Shown here: one piece after another, positions 26,663 to 35,362 of the stretch
Position numbering within the stretch: position 1 is the stretch's first letter
How the letters are laid out: every line of letters begins with the position of its first letter
DNA from: Massilia sp. IC2-477
GTDB lineage: Bacteria; Pseudomonadota; Gammaproteobacteria; Burkholderiales; Burkholderiaceae_D
Direction of reading: 5' to 3'
DNA length: 64,000 nucleotides
NCBI RefSeq assembly: GCF_020707265.1
Contig: NZ_JAJFEQ010000006.1
Span: forward strand, 124,001 to 188,000
The notes under the pieces: model-generated
What the model saw: only the letters and a program-made list of their open reading frames with translations
Told to the model about the DNA's origin: nothing
The model's database searches: none
Position numbers and translations under genes: made by a program

Positions 26663-27205
26663 TTACACGCTCAGCAGGCCGCGGAAACCGCGCGCCGCAT
26701 AATAGGACTCGGCGCCGTTGTGGTACACGAACACCCTGCCGTAGCGGCGGTCGCAGAACAGCGCGCCACCCAGCTTGCGCACCTCCGGCGGGGTGGCGAT
26801 CCAGCTGGAGGTCTTGCGGTCGAATTCGCCCAGCGTCTGCAGGTGGCGGTACTGCTCTTCGCTCAGCAGCGCGACGCCCATGCCTGAGGCCACCTCTTCG
26901 GCGCTGCTGCGTGGCTTGTTTTCCTTGCGTGCTTCCCAAGCGGCGCGGTCGTAGCAGATGCTCCGCCGGCCGGCGGGAGACTCGGGCGAGCAGTCCCAGA
27001 AGCTGATGCTTCCACTGGCCTCGTCATGCGCGATGACGTCCGGTTCGCCGCCGGTGGCTTCCATCTCCGCCAGCGCAGCCAGTGCCGCCGGATGACGGGC
27101 CAGCCTGTCCTCCACCAGGGACCAGGACAGCCCCGGGTGGCGGTGCATGTGCTGGTCGAAGCGCGTCTTCAGTGTCTGGAGCAGTTCGTCCTGTTGCTGG
27201 CGCAT
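26663..27205 (-). CDS. DUF4256 family protein
   Basis: 180 residues, the usual length of DUF4256 proteins. Recognisable stretches are LLQTLKTRFDQHMHRHPGLSW at the start, MEATGGEPDV, FWDCSPESPAGRRSICYD, TSSWIATPPEVRKLGGALFCDRRYG and the C-terminal VFVYHNGAESYYAARGFRG. It is a soluble protein without a known activity. It is convergent with the hybrid kinase, nine bases apart, and stands upstream of nothing on its own strand, so it is probably a single-gene unit. Confidence 0.85.
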   Translation of the reverse strand: MRQQQDELLQTLKTRFDQHMHRHPGLSWSLVEDRLARHPAALAALAEMEATGGEPDVIAHDEASGSISFWDCSPESPAGRRSICYDRAAWEARKENKPRSSAEEVASGMGVALLSEEQYRHLQTLGEFDRKTSSWIATPPEVRKLGGALFCDRRYGRVFVYHNGAESYYAARGFRGLLSV

Positions 27206-27273
27206 GGCTGGCGTCCTCCCGTGGTTGGCAGCGGTGTGGAACGCAACCTTAGCACAGCCGTGGACGAGGAAAG

Positions 27274-27306
27274 AAAAAACCCGGCTGCCATCGCTGGCAG
27301 CCGGGT
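27274..27306 (-). terminator. Terminator of the nrdA-nrdB operon
   Basis: A perfect 12-base stem (ACCCGGCTGCCA with TGGCAGCCGGGT) and a 4-base loop, followed on the minus strand by TTTTTTCTTT. It lies 25 bases after the nrdB stop. Confidence 0.95.
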
Positions 27307-27330
27307 TTCAGGACGCATGGGCGGGAAGAA

Positions 27331-28440
27331 TCAGTCCCAGCTCAGGGCGCCGCCGGTCTGGTACTCGGTCACGCGCGTCTCGAAGAAGTTACGTTCCTTC
27401 TTCAGGTCGATCATTTCGCTCATCCACGGGAACGGGTTCTCTTCGTTCGGGAACAGCGGATCCAGGCCGATCTGCACGGCGCGGCGGTTGGCGATGAAGC
27501 GCAGGTAGCCCTTGAACATCGGGGCGTTCAGGCCCAGCACGCCGCGCGGCATGGTGTCTTCGGCGTAGCGGTACTCGAGGTCGACGGCCTGCAGGAACAG
27601 GGCCTTCAGCTCTTCGCGGAAGGCCGGGGTCCACAGTTGCGGGTTTTCCATCTTGATCGTGTTGATCAGGTCGATGCCGAAGTTCACGTGCATCGACTCG
27701 TCGCGCAGGATGTACTGGTACTGCTCGGCGGCGCCGGTCATCTTGTTCTGGCGGCCCAGCGCCAGGATCTGGGTGAAGCCGACGTAGAAGAACAGGCCTT
27801 CCATCAGGCAGGCGAACACGATGATCGACTTCAGCAGCTTCTGGTCGTTTTCCAGGGTGCCGGTCTTGAAGTCCGGGTCGGTCAGCACGTTGATGAACGG
27901 GATCAGGAACTGGTCCTTGTCGTGGATCGACTCGATCTCGTTGTAGGCGTTGAAGATTTCGCGCTCGTCCAGGCCCAGCGACTCGACGATGTACTGGTAG
28001 GCGTGGGTGTGGATCGCCTCTTCGAAAGCCTGGCGCAGCAGGTACTGGCGGCATTCCGGCGCCGTGATGTGGCGGTAGGTGCCCAGCACGATGTTGTTGG
28101 CGGCCAGCGAGTCGGCGGTCACGAAGAAGCCGAGGTTGCGCTTGACCAGGCGGCGCTCGTCTTCCGACAGGCCGTTCGGGCTCTTCCACAGCTCGATGTC
28201 GCGCTGCATGTTCACTTCCTGCGGCATCCAGTGGTTCGCGCAGCCGGCCAGGTACTTGTCCCAAGCCCACTTGTACTTGAACGGCACCAGCTGGTTGACG
28301 TCGGTCTGGCCGTTGATGATGCGTTTGTCGTCGGCGTTGACGCGCTTGGCGACTTCGGCGGCGGCGGGCGCGGCGTCGCCGGTGGCTTGCGGTGCGCGGG
28401 GGGCTGGTGCGGTGGTTTGTTCGTCGTCCCAAGAGAGCAT
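27331..28440 (-). CDS. nrdB: Class Ia ribonucleotide reductase beta subunit NrdB
   Basis: 369 residues. It houses the diiron-tyrosyl radical that starts ribonucleotide reduction in NrdA. Iron ligands and the radical site are visible in the [11 protein letters not shown] region, [19 protein letters not shown] (likely radical tyrosine after HTHA), [14 protein letters not shown] and [13 protein letters not shown]. The C-terminus (TGGALSWD) is the tail that docks on NrdA. Residues 1-35 are a Pro/Ala-rich extension seen in many betaproteobacterial NrdB. It lies 96 bases downstream of nrdA; the gap has a strong hairpin. Confidence 0.97.
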   Translation of the reverse strand: MLSWDDEQTTAPAPRAPQATGDAAPAAAEVAKRVNADDKRIINGQTDVNQLVPFKYKWAWDKYLAGCANHWMPQEVNMQRDIELWKSPNGLSEDERRLVKRNLGFFVTADSLAANNIVLGTYRHITAPECRQYLLRQAFEEAIHTHAYQYIVESLGLDEREIFNAYNEIESIHDKDQFLIPFINVLTDPDFKTGTLENDQKLLKSIIVFACLMEGLFFYVGFTQILALGRQNKMTGAAEQYQYILRDESMHVNFGIDLINTIKMENPQLWTPAFREELKALFLQAVDLEYRYAEDTMPRGVLGLNAPMFKGYLRFIANRRAVQIGLDPLFPNEENPFPWMSEMIDLKKERNFFETRVTEYQTGGALSWD

Positions 28441-28493
28441 GGTGTGTTCCTTCTTTCGTGGCCTCCTCTACGTGGGGCCGTTAACTATTCAAC

Positions 28494-28525
28494 GGTGTAA
28501 GCCGGCGTCTCTGCCGGCTTACACC
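28494..28525 (-). other. Perfect stem-loop between nrdA and nrdB
   Basis: A 13-base perfect stem (GGTGTAAGCCGGC with GCCGGCTTACACC) and a 6-base loop, 11 bases after the nrdA stop. There is no U-run, so it is more likely an RNA-stability or processing element adjusting the nrdA to nrdB ratio than a terminator. Confidence 0.7.
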
Positions 28526-28536
28526 TCAATTGCCGA

Positions 28537-31473
28537 TTACTGGCAGGCTTCGCACTCGTCGAAGCCGGCGTCGCCCGGACGCAGGTAGCAGGCGGCGCCT
28601 TCCACGATTTCCGCGCTGGCCGCTGCAGGTGCTGCCGGGGCTGCTGCCACCGGGCCGTTCGCTGCCGGCGCTGCATGGCCGCCCACCAGGCCGCCCGAGA
28701 CCGGGACCGCGTTCAGGGCGCCGGTGCGGGTGGTCGACTTCTCCATGTGCGTCGCGGCGATGGTGCGCAGGTAGTAGGTGGTCTTCAGGCCGCGCAGCCA
28801 TGCCAGTTTATACGTCTCGTCCAGCTTCTTGCCCGAGGCGCCGGCCATGTAGATGTTCAGCGACTGGGCCTGGTCGATCCACTTCTGGCGGCGCGAGGCG
28901 GCTTCCACCAGCCACTTCGGCTCGACTTCGAACGCGGTGGCGTAGATGTCGCGCAGGTCTTGCGGCACGCGGTCGATCTTGCTCAGCGAACCGTCGAAGT
29001 ACTTCAGGTCGGCGATCATGACTTCGTCCCACAGGTCGCGTGCCTTCAGGTCGCGCACCAGGTACGAGTTGATCTCGGTGAATTCGCCCGACAGGTTCGA
29101 CTTCACGTACAGGTTCTGGAAGGTCGGCTCGATGCAGGCCGACACGCCGATGATGTTCGAGATCGTCGCGGTCGGGGCGATCGCCACGCAGTTCGAGTTA
29201 CGCATGCCGAACTGCTTGATGCGCTCGCGCACCACACTCCAGTCCATCGATTCGCTGGTGTCCTGCTCCAGGTAGCCGCCGCGTTCTTCGGCCAGCAGCT
29301 TGATCGAGTCCTGCGGCAGGATGCCGCGGTCCCACAGCGAGCCGGTGTACGACTCGTAGCGGCCGCGTTCTTCGGCCAGTTCGGTCGAGGCCAGGTAGGC
29401 GTAGTAGCAGACGGCTTCCATCGACTTGTCGGCGAATTCGACCGCTTTGTCCGAGGCGAAGGGCACGCGCATCATGTGCAGGCAGTCCTGGTGACCCATG
29501 ATGCCCATGCCGACCGGGCGGTGGCGCATGTTCGAGTTGCGCGCCTTGTCCACGGCGTAGTAGTTGATGTCGATGACGTTGTCCAGCATGCGCATCGCGG
29601 TGCGGATGGTCTTCTGCAGCTTGGCGTGATCCAGGCCCTCGCCTTTCATGTGCTGCGGCAGGTTCACCGAGCCCAGGTTGCAGACCGCGATCTCGTCGGC
29701 GCTGGTGTTCAGGGTGATCTCGGTGCACAGGTTCGACGAGTGCACGACGCCGATATGCTGCTGCGGCGAGCGGATGTTGCACGGATCCTTGAAGGTGATC
29801 CACGGATGGCCGGTCTCGAACAGCATCGACAGCATCTTGCGCCACAGGTCGAGCGCTTCGACCTTCTTGTACACGGTCATTTCACCGCGTGCGGCCTTGG
29901 CTTCGTAGGCGACATACGCTTCTTCGAAGGCCTTGCCGACCTTGTCGTGCAGGTCCGGGGTCTCGCTCGGCGAGAACAGGCTCCAGTGGCCCTTCTCCAT
30001 CACGCGCTTCATGAACAGGTCCGGAATCCAGTTCGCGGTGTTCATGTCGTGGGTGCGGCGGCGGTCGTCGCCGGTGTTCTTGCGCAGGTCGAGGAATTCC
30101 TCGATGTCCATGTGCCAGGTTTCCAGGTAGGCGCAGACCGCGCCCTTGCGCTTGCCGCCCTGGTTGACTGCCACGGCAGTGTCGTTCACCACTTTCAGGA
30201 ACGGGACCACGCCCTGCGACTTGCCGTTGGTGCCCTTGATACGCGAACCGAGCGCGCGGACCGGGGTCCAGTCGTTGCCCAGGCCGCCGGCGAACTTCGA
30301 CAGCAGCGCGTTCTCTTTGATGGCGTCGTAGATGCCTTCCAGGTCGTCGCCGACGGTGGTCAGGTAGCACGAGGACAGCTGCGAGCGGCGGGTGCCCGAG
30401 TTGAACAGGGTCGGGGTCGAGCTCATGAAATCAAAACTCGACAGCAGGTTGTAGAACTCGATGGCGCGCGCTTCGCGGTCGTCTTCACGCAGGGCCAGGC
30501 CCATCGCGACGCGCATGTAGAAGGCCTGCGGCATCTCGATGCGGGTTTCGCGCACATGCAGGAAGTAGCGGTCGTACAGGGTCTGCAGGCCGATGTAGCC
30601 GAACTGCAGGTCGCGGTCGGCGACCAGGGCCTTGGCCAGGCGCTCGAGGTCGTACTTGCCCAGTTCTTCGTCCAGCAGCTCGTTCTCGATGCCCTTGGCG
30701 ATGTATTTCGGGAAGTAGGTGATGTACTCGGCAGCGGCGCCGGCCTGCGGCACTTCGTGGCCAAAGACTTCCTTGCGGATCGTGTGCAGCAGGATGCGCG
30801 CGGTGACCTGGCTGTAGGCCGGGTCGGTTTCCATCAGCGCGCGTGCAGCCAGGATGGCCGACTTGTGCAGTTCTTCGACCGGCACGCCGTCGTACAGGTT
30901 CTTCAGGGTCTCGGCGACGATGGCGTCGGCATCGACGTGCTTTTCCAGGCCCGAGCAGGCGGCGTTCACGAGGGCGTGGACGTCGTTGATGTCCAGCGGA
31001 CGGCGCTCGCCGCCGTCGACCACATTGATCTGCGGTGCGGCCACGGCGGTGCCCCCCAGGGCTTCCTTGGCGGCCTTGCGCTCTTCCATGCGCTTGGCGC
31101 GGTACAGCACGTATTCGCGCGCGACGTCATGCTCGCCCGAGCGCATCAGCGACAGTTCGACCTGGTCCTGCACGTCTTCGATGTGGAAGGTGCCGCCGTT
31201 CGGCTGGCGGCGCACCAGCGCGGCCACCACGTTGTTGGTCAGCTGTTCCACCAGCTCGCGGATGCGGGCCGATGCCGCGCCCTGGCCACCGGCGACGGCG
31301 AGGAAGGCCTTGGTCATCGCGACCGAGATCTTGTGCGGCTCGAACGCGACCACGGCGCCGTTGCGGCGGATGACGCGATAGTCACCGCGTGCGGCGATTT
31401 CCGCAGGGGTAGCCGTGGACGACGCACCGGTGGTGACGTGCGGGTTGATCGAAATGTCTTGTGCTGTTTGCAT
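28537..31473 (-). CDS. nrdA: Class Ia ribonucleotide reductase alpha subunit NrdA
   Basis: 978 residues, the long form with an N-terminal ATP-cone (about 30-130), the dATP/ATP activity switch. The catalytic barrel shows FNSGTRRSQLSSCYL (the first redox cysteine), HSSNLCTEITLN (the thiyl-radical cysteine), NLGSVNLPQHM and YVKSNLSGEF. The C-terminal CEACQ supplies the mobile cysteine pair re-reduced by thioredoxin or glutaredoxin; the Gly/Ala-rich linker before it (about 925-960) is the flexible arm. It makes dNDPs for DNA synthesis. The gene heads the operon; two NrdR boxes lie about 170-220 bases upstream. Confidence 0.98.
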   Translation of the reverse strand: MQTAQDISINPHVTTGASSTATPAEIAARGDYRVIRRNGAVVAFEPHKISVAMTKAFLAVAGGQGAASARIRELVEQLTNNVVAALVRRQPNGGTFHIEDVQDQVELSLMRSGEHDVAREYVLYRAKRMEERKAAKEALGGTAVAAPQINVVDGGERRPLDINDVHALVNAACSGLEKHVDADAIVAETLKNLYDGVPVEELHKSAILAARALMETDPAYSQVTARILLHTIRKEVFGHEVPQAGAAAEYITYFPKYIAKGIENELLDEELGKYDLERLAKALVADRDLQFGYIGLQTLYDRYFLHVRETRIEMPQAFYMRVAMGLALREDDREARAIEFYNLLSSFDFMSSTPTLFNSGTRRSQLSSCYLTTVGDDLEGIYDAIKENALLSKFAGGLGNDWTPVRALGSRIKGTNGKSQGVVPFLKVVNDTAVAVNQGGKRKGAVCAYLETWHMDIEEFLDLRKNTGDDRRRTHDMNTANWIPDLFMKRVMEKGHWSLFSPSETPDLHDKVGKAFEEAYVAYEAKAARGEMTVYKKVEALDLWRKMLSMLFETGHPWITFKDPCNIRSPQQHIGVVHSSNLCTEITLNTSADEIAVCNLGSVNLPQHMKGEGLDHAKLQKTIRTAMRMLDNVIDINYYAVDKARNSNMRHRPVGMGIMGHQDCLHMMRVPFASDKAVEFADKSMEAVCYYAYLASTELAEERGRYESYTGSLWDRGILPQDSIKLLAEERGGYLEQDTSESMDWSVVRERIKQFGMRNSNCVAIAPTATISNIIGVSACIEPTFQNLYVKSNLSGEFTEINSYLVRDLKARDLWDEVMIADLKYFDGSLSKIDRVPQDLRDIYATAFEVEPKWLVEAASRRQKWIDQAQSLNIYMAGASGKKLDETYKLAWLRGLKTTYYLRTIAATHMEKSTTRTGALNAVPVSGGLVGGHAAPAANGPVAAAPAAPAAASAEIVEGAACYLRPGDAGFDECEACQ

Positions 31474-31645
31474 TGGGCCTCCAGTGGGCAGCCGTACCTG
31501 CCGTCGTTGGTCTTGGCCGGCTTGTCAGGCCGACAAAATTTAAGCAAAGCGATACCCCGCCAGCTGGAGCACTTCACTGGCAACCAGTACGCAGGGTTCG
31601 AAAATCGCTGATGAATCAGGAGCTTGCGGAGCAAGCTTCAAGTCG

Positions 31646-31691
31646 AACTTAAATATAGTTGCCTTTCGTCTACTACCACTATATCTAGTGT
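31646..31691 (-). promoter_or_regulatory. Two NrdR boxes upstream of nrdA
   Basis: Box 1 AACTTAAATATAGTTG (31646-31661) and box 2 CCACTATATCTAGTGT (31676-31691) match the palindromic NrdR consensus. Their centres are 30 bases apart, three helical turns, which is the classical arrangement. NrdR would repress nrdAB here when dATP is abundant. nrdR itself is not in the window. Confidence 0.82.
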
Positions 31692-31946
31692 TCGATCTTG
31701 ATATGAGACTAATTGTAGTACCTGACCCAAGTCACGGCAAGTGAAGAACTTCGCAATTTTTTCTGTTTTTTTTGGTGCATGGGCTTGACAAGCAAGCGTG
31801 GCCGGAATGGCGGGGAGTCTGACGTGAGCGAGTACTAACGTCGCGAAATCGTGCTGCATAAAGCGTAGTCAGGGCGAGGGGCGATGCATCATTCTTGTGC
31901 ATTCTGCACTGGCGAAAAGACAACATGATGACATGTGCAACGCAGG
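31692..31946. other. Rest of the nrdA-pilR intergenic region
   Basis: The nrdA-pilR gap is 473 bases. Besides the NrdR boxes it has a small hairpin AGCTTGC-GGA-GCAAGCT (about 31621-31637) in the nrdA leader and a T-rich stretch at 31757-31780 of unknown use. No gene is supported; pilR ends at 31947 without an obvious terminator. Confidence 0.4.
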
Positions 31947-33422
31947 TCAAGCGCTGTCGTCCGGCGCCACGATCTCCAGCTTCTGCATCTGGTAGCGCAA
32001 CTGGCGCACGCTGATGCCGAGCAGGCTGGCGGCCTGGGTGCGGTTGAACTGGGTTTGCTGCAGGGCGCGCTGGATGATGTCGCGCTCGACCTGGCTCAGG
32101 TACTCGGGCAGGTTGCCGGGCAGGCCGTTCGGCCCCAGCATGTCCTGGCCGGGCATGGCCGGCCCGGGTGGCGGGGCCGGGGTCGACAGCGGCAGCGGCT
32201 CCGGTTGCGGCTCCGGCGCGGCGGGTGCAGGCGCCGGCGCCGCGGCCATTGGTTCGCGCGCCGAGGCTTCACCCGGCCGCGCCGCCTTCAGCGACAGGTC
32301 GCCGACTTCGATCACGCCGTCGTCGGCAAAGGCCAGCGCCCGCTCCAGCACATTCTCCAGTTCGCGGATATTCCCCGGGAAGGAATACGCGCGCAGCGCG
32401 TCCAGCACGCCCGGTCCCAGCGAGGCCTGGCCCGGTCCGGCCAGGCGCGCCAGGATCGCATCCACCAGCGGCGCCAGGTCGTCGATGCGCTCGCGCAGCG
32501 GCGGCAGCGACAGTTCGATCACGTTCAGGCGGTAGAACAGGTCTTGCCGGAACCGGCCCTGCTCGACGCAGCGCGCCAGGTCCTGGTGGGTGGCGCTGAT
32601 GATGCGCACGTCCACCGGTTCTTCATTGGCGTCGCCAATCTTGCGCACGCGCCGCTCCTGGATCGCGCGCAGCAGCTTGACCTGCATCGGCAGCGGCAGG
32701 TCGGCCACTTCGTCCAGCATCAGGGTGCCGCCATTGGCGGCCTGGAAGAAGCCGTCGCGCTCCTCGGAGGCGCCGGTAAAGGCGCCCTTGCGGTAGCCGA
32801 AGAATTCCGCTTCCATCAGGGTCTCGGGGATGGCGCCGCAGTTCACCGCAACGAAAGGCTTGCCGGCGCGCGAACTCTGGGCGTGGATTTCGCGCGCGGC
32901 CAGTTCCTTGCCGCTGCCCGATTCGCCGGTAATCGAGATCGGCGCGTTGGATCGCGCCAGCCGGCCGATCTGGGCGCGCAGCGCCTCCATCGCGGCCGAC
33001 CTACCGATCATGCGCGAGCTAGATGCCGCCCCGTCCACCGGCGCCGCCGGCGCATCAAGGAGCTTGAGGGCCGAGCGCACCATCACGCGCAGGGCGTCGA
33101 GCGCCACCGGCTTGGAGATGTAGTCAAACGCGCCAGCCTTGAGCGCCACCACCGCGTTCTCGGCGCTGCCGTAGGCGGTGATGACCGCGATCGGGGTGCC
33201 CTTGCCGGAGGCGCTCACTTCGCGCACCAGCTCCAGCCCGAGGCCGTCGGGCAGGCGCATGTCGGTCAGGACCAGGGCGTAGTCGTGCTCCTCGACCAGT
33301 GTGCGCGCCTGGCGCAGCGTGGCGGCGCTGTCGACGTCCAGCCCCATCTTGAGCAGGGTGATCTCCAGCAGTTCGCGCAGGTCGGCTTCGTCGTCGACCA
33401 CGAGGATGCGGGGTGCGGTCAT
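31947..33422 (-). CDS. pilR: PilR-type sigma-54-dependent response regulator
   Basis: 491 residues of NtrC layout. The receiver has the phospho-aspartate at 54 (VLTDMRLPDG) and lysine in YISKPVA. The AAA+ domain has Walker A GESGSGKE (166-173), the sigma-54 contact loop GAFTGA (213-218), LDEVADLPL and RFRQDLFYRLNV. A Pro/Ala-rich linker (about 385-435) leads to a Fis-type HTH (NRTQAASLLGISVRQLRYQMQKL). It is paired with the PilS-like kinase immediately upstream; together they control type IV pilin in relatives. No pilin gene is in the window. Confidence 0.93.
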   Translation of the reverse strand: MTAPRILVVDDEADLRELLEITLLKMGLDVDSAATLRQARTLVEEHDYALVLTDMRLPDGLGLELVREVSASGKGTPIAVITAYGSAENAVVALKAGAFDYISKPVALDALRVMVRSALKLLDAPAAPVDGAASSSRMIGRSAAMEALRAQIGRLARSNAPISITGESGSGKELAAREIHAQSSRAGKPFVAVNCGAIPETLMEAEFFGYRKGAFTGASEERDGFFQAANGGTLMLDEVADLPLPMQVKLLRAIQERRVRKIGDANEEPVDVRIISATHQDLARCVEQGRFRQDLFYRLNVIELSLPPLRERIDDLAPLVDAILARLAGPGQASLGPGVLDALRAYSFPGNIRELENVLERALAFADDGVIEVGDLSLKAARPGEASAREPMAAAPAPAPAAPEPQPEPLPLSTPAPPPGPAMPGQDMLGPNGLPGNLPEYLSQVERDIIQRALQQTQFNRTQAASLLGISVRQLRYQMQKLEIVAPDDSA

Positions 33423-33449
33423 GGTGTTCTCTATTTATATAGTGGCGCG

Positions 33450-35102
33450 CTAGGCCGGCTGCGAAAAGCTGATCACGAAGCGTCCGCTCGCGCGGCGCGG
33501 TCCGCTACCCGCCGCATCGAAGCGGTATTCGTAGTCCAGCTTCGCGTCATTGTTCAGGCACAGCTCGCGCGCCAGGTACAGGCCCAGGCCCGTGCCCTTG
33601 CTCGAGGTCGTGTAAAAGGGCTCGAACAGGTGGGCACGCACTTCCGGCGTGATGCCCGGGCCGTCGTCCTGCACATGCAGCTCGATGCGGCCGGCGGCGT
33701 CGCGCGCCGGGAAGATGCGGATGCTGCCCGGCTTTTTGCTGGCATAGCGCACCGCGTTACCCAGCAGGTTGAGCAGCACTTCGTGCAGGTGCAGCGGGTC
33801 GAAGCGCACCGCGCTCGGCCCGGCGTCGCCCAGATGGACTATATCATCGCTCAGGCCATGGGTTTCGCAGAATTCGGCTTTCAGCTCGGTAAGAAAATCG
33901 GCCAGCTGCAGCGGCTCGCTGTTCGGCTGCACCTTGCGCGACAGCTGCAGGATGTCCTCGACCATGCGGTTCACGCGCGCCACGTTGTCGCCCACGATCT
34001 TCAGCAGGCGCACCTCGGCCGGCCCGTGCAGGTCTTCGGCCAGCAGCGCGGTGGCGTGGCCGATCGCCGACAGCGGGTTGCGCACCTCGTGCGCGATGCT
34101 GGCGGTGAGGCGCCCCATCGAGGCCAGCTTGAGTTGCTGCGCCTGGTTCTCGATGGCGCTGACATCCTGCATGAACACCACGCTGCGGCCGAGCTCTCTG
34201 CCTGCCGTGTCGACCCGCGCGAAGCGCAGCTTCAGGTGGACTGGCTGGTCGCGCCGGCCACGCAGGGGACCGGCGTCTTCCTGGTAGGGCTTGACGGTGA
34301 CGAAGGCCGCGCCTTCGATCGGGGCGCGCAGCCAGGCGCCGAACGCCTGGGCCATCGGCTCCAGTCCCGGCGCCTCGTCCAGCCGGAAGCCGGCCGCCTC
34401 CCCTTCCAGTCCCAGCATGCGCCGGGCCGCCGGGTTGCCGGTAAACACCGCGCTGTCGTCGCCGGCCACCAGGATGCCGTCGCCGACGTCGGCGATGACG
34501 ATGCCGTTGATCGCCTGCTGGATGCGCAGGTCGGCGCCGCGCTGGGCGGCCAGTTCTTCCTGCTTGATCAGGCGCGCCGCCAGGCGGTTCACCAGCAGCG
34601 CGCCGGCGAAGAAGGCGGCGCCGTACAGGCCGGCCTGCATCAGGGGCGGCTGGCGGTCCTGCATGAAAACCTGCCAGATGGACTCCAGCAGCAGGAACAT
34701 CGTCGCGACCGCGCTCGAAAACAGCGCCAGCGTCAGCGGCGCCAGGATGGCGGCGCCGGCGAGCGGGAACAGGTACAGGATCGCCAGGCCGCTGCGCATG
34801 CCGCCGGTTTCCAGGTAGAGCAGCGAGATCACCACCAGGTCGACCGCGATCTGGCAGCCCAGCTGCAGCGCGAAGCGGCGCCGCCCCCAGGTAGCGAAGG
34901 CGCCGAACACCAGCGCCGCCGCCAGGTAGAACAGGCAGATGCGGGTGTTGACGGCATCCAGGCGCAGGCCGTCGCCGGTGACGCTCAGGCCCAGGTAGAG
35001 CAGCAGTACCAGCGCGATGACGATGCGGGTGATGGTAAAGGTCTGGAGCGAGCGCCACAGGGTCGTGCGCGCTTCGCGGGACAGCACCGCTTTGGGCGAC
35101 AT
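33450..35102 (-). CDS. pilS: PilS-type membrane sensor histidine kinase
   Basis: 550 residues from the ATG at 35102 (MSPKAVLSRE), where the upstream gene ends. About six transmembrane helices lie between residues 22 and 175, followed by a PAS domain (about 195-310), HisKA with the phospho-histidine at 338 (TASIAHEVRNPLSAI), N-box EVLLNLLGNAVRYA and the G boxes DDGPGIT and GTGLGLYLARELC. This fits the polytopic, PAS-containing PilS. It lies 27 bases upstream of pilR. The ypjD-PP0621-pilS-pilR order is what I recall from other betaproteobacteria. Confidence 0.93.
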   Translation of the reverse strand: MSPKAVLSREARTTLWRSLQTFTITRIVIALVLLLYLGLSVTGDGLRLDAVNTRICLFYLAAALVFGAFATWGRRRFALQLGCQIAVDLVVISLLYLETGGMRSGLAILYLFPLAGAAILAPLTLALFSSAVATMFLLLESIWQVFMQDRQPPLMQAGLYGAAFFAGALLVNRLAARLIKQEELAAQRGADLRIQQAINGIVIADVGDGILVAGDDSAVFTGNPAARRMLGLEGEAAGFRLDEAPGLEPMAQAFGAWLRAPIEGAAFVTVKPYQEDAGPLRGRRDQPVHLKLRFARVDTAGRELGRSVVFMQDVSAIENQAQQLKLASMGRLTASIAHEVRNPLSAIGHATALLAEDLHGPAEVRLLKIVGDNVARVNRMVEDILQLSRKVQPNSEPLQLADFLTELKAEFCETHGLSDDIVHLGDAGPSAVRFDPLHLHEVLLNLLGNAVRYASKKPGSIRIFPARDAAGRIELHVQDDGPGITPEVRAHLFEPFYTTSSKGTGLGLYLARELCLNNDAKLDYEYRFDAAGSGPRRASGRFVISFSQPA

Positions 35103-35110
35103 CGGCCGGC

Positions 35111-35362
35111 TTACTGCGGCGGCAGGCGCACGTGGCCCGGCGAGCAGTAGTCGTGGCCGTCGGCCTGCACCGCTTCCGACGCGGGGAAGTGGATGCCGCA
35201 GTGGGCGCACTGGGTCATGCTTTCGATCTGCGCGGCGGGCTTTTGCTCGCGCGGCTCTTCATGCAGGGGCGGCTGCTGGCGCGCCGCCAGGCCCTTGAGC
35301 TTGGCGCGGATGGCCAGCACGACCAGGCCGACCAGCAGGATCCAGAACAGGACGCGGCTCAT
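35111..35362 (-). CDS. PP0621-family small protein with zinc-binding motif
   Basis: 83 residues. An N-terminal membrane helix (VLFWILLVGLVVLAI, about 4-18) is followed by a charged linker and a cytoplasmic or periplasmic CAHCGIHFP...YCSPGH motif, a likely treble-clef zinc site. The ATG overlaps the stop of ypjD by four bases, and its own stop lies eight bases before the pilS ATG, so all three are one transcript. The family is conserved next to pilS in Pseudomonas and betaproteobacteria, which suggests a link to pilus signalling or heme/membrane assembly; nothing is proven. Confidence 0.85.
   Translation of the reverse strand: MSRVLFWILLVGLVVLAIRAKLKGLAARQQPPLHEEPREQKPAAQIESMTQCAHCGIHFPASEAVQADGHDYCSPGHVRLPPQ

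Noticed and set aside
31585-31610. GGGTTCGAAAATC stretch resembling a tRNA T-loop
   Set aside because: No acceptor stem, anticodon arm or CCA context around it.
31785-31830. TTGACA in the nrdA-pilR gap as a promoter
   Set aside because: No -10 element at a usable distance, and no plus-strand gene follows.
31935-35150. A frame of more than 1000 codons antisense to pilS-pilR
   Set aside because: Arg/His/Gln-rich composition typical of antisense translation in high-GC DNA; the minus strand has clear family motifs.
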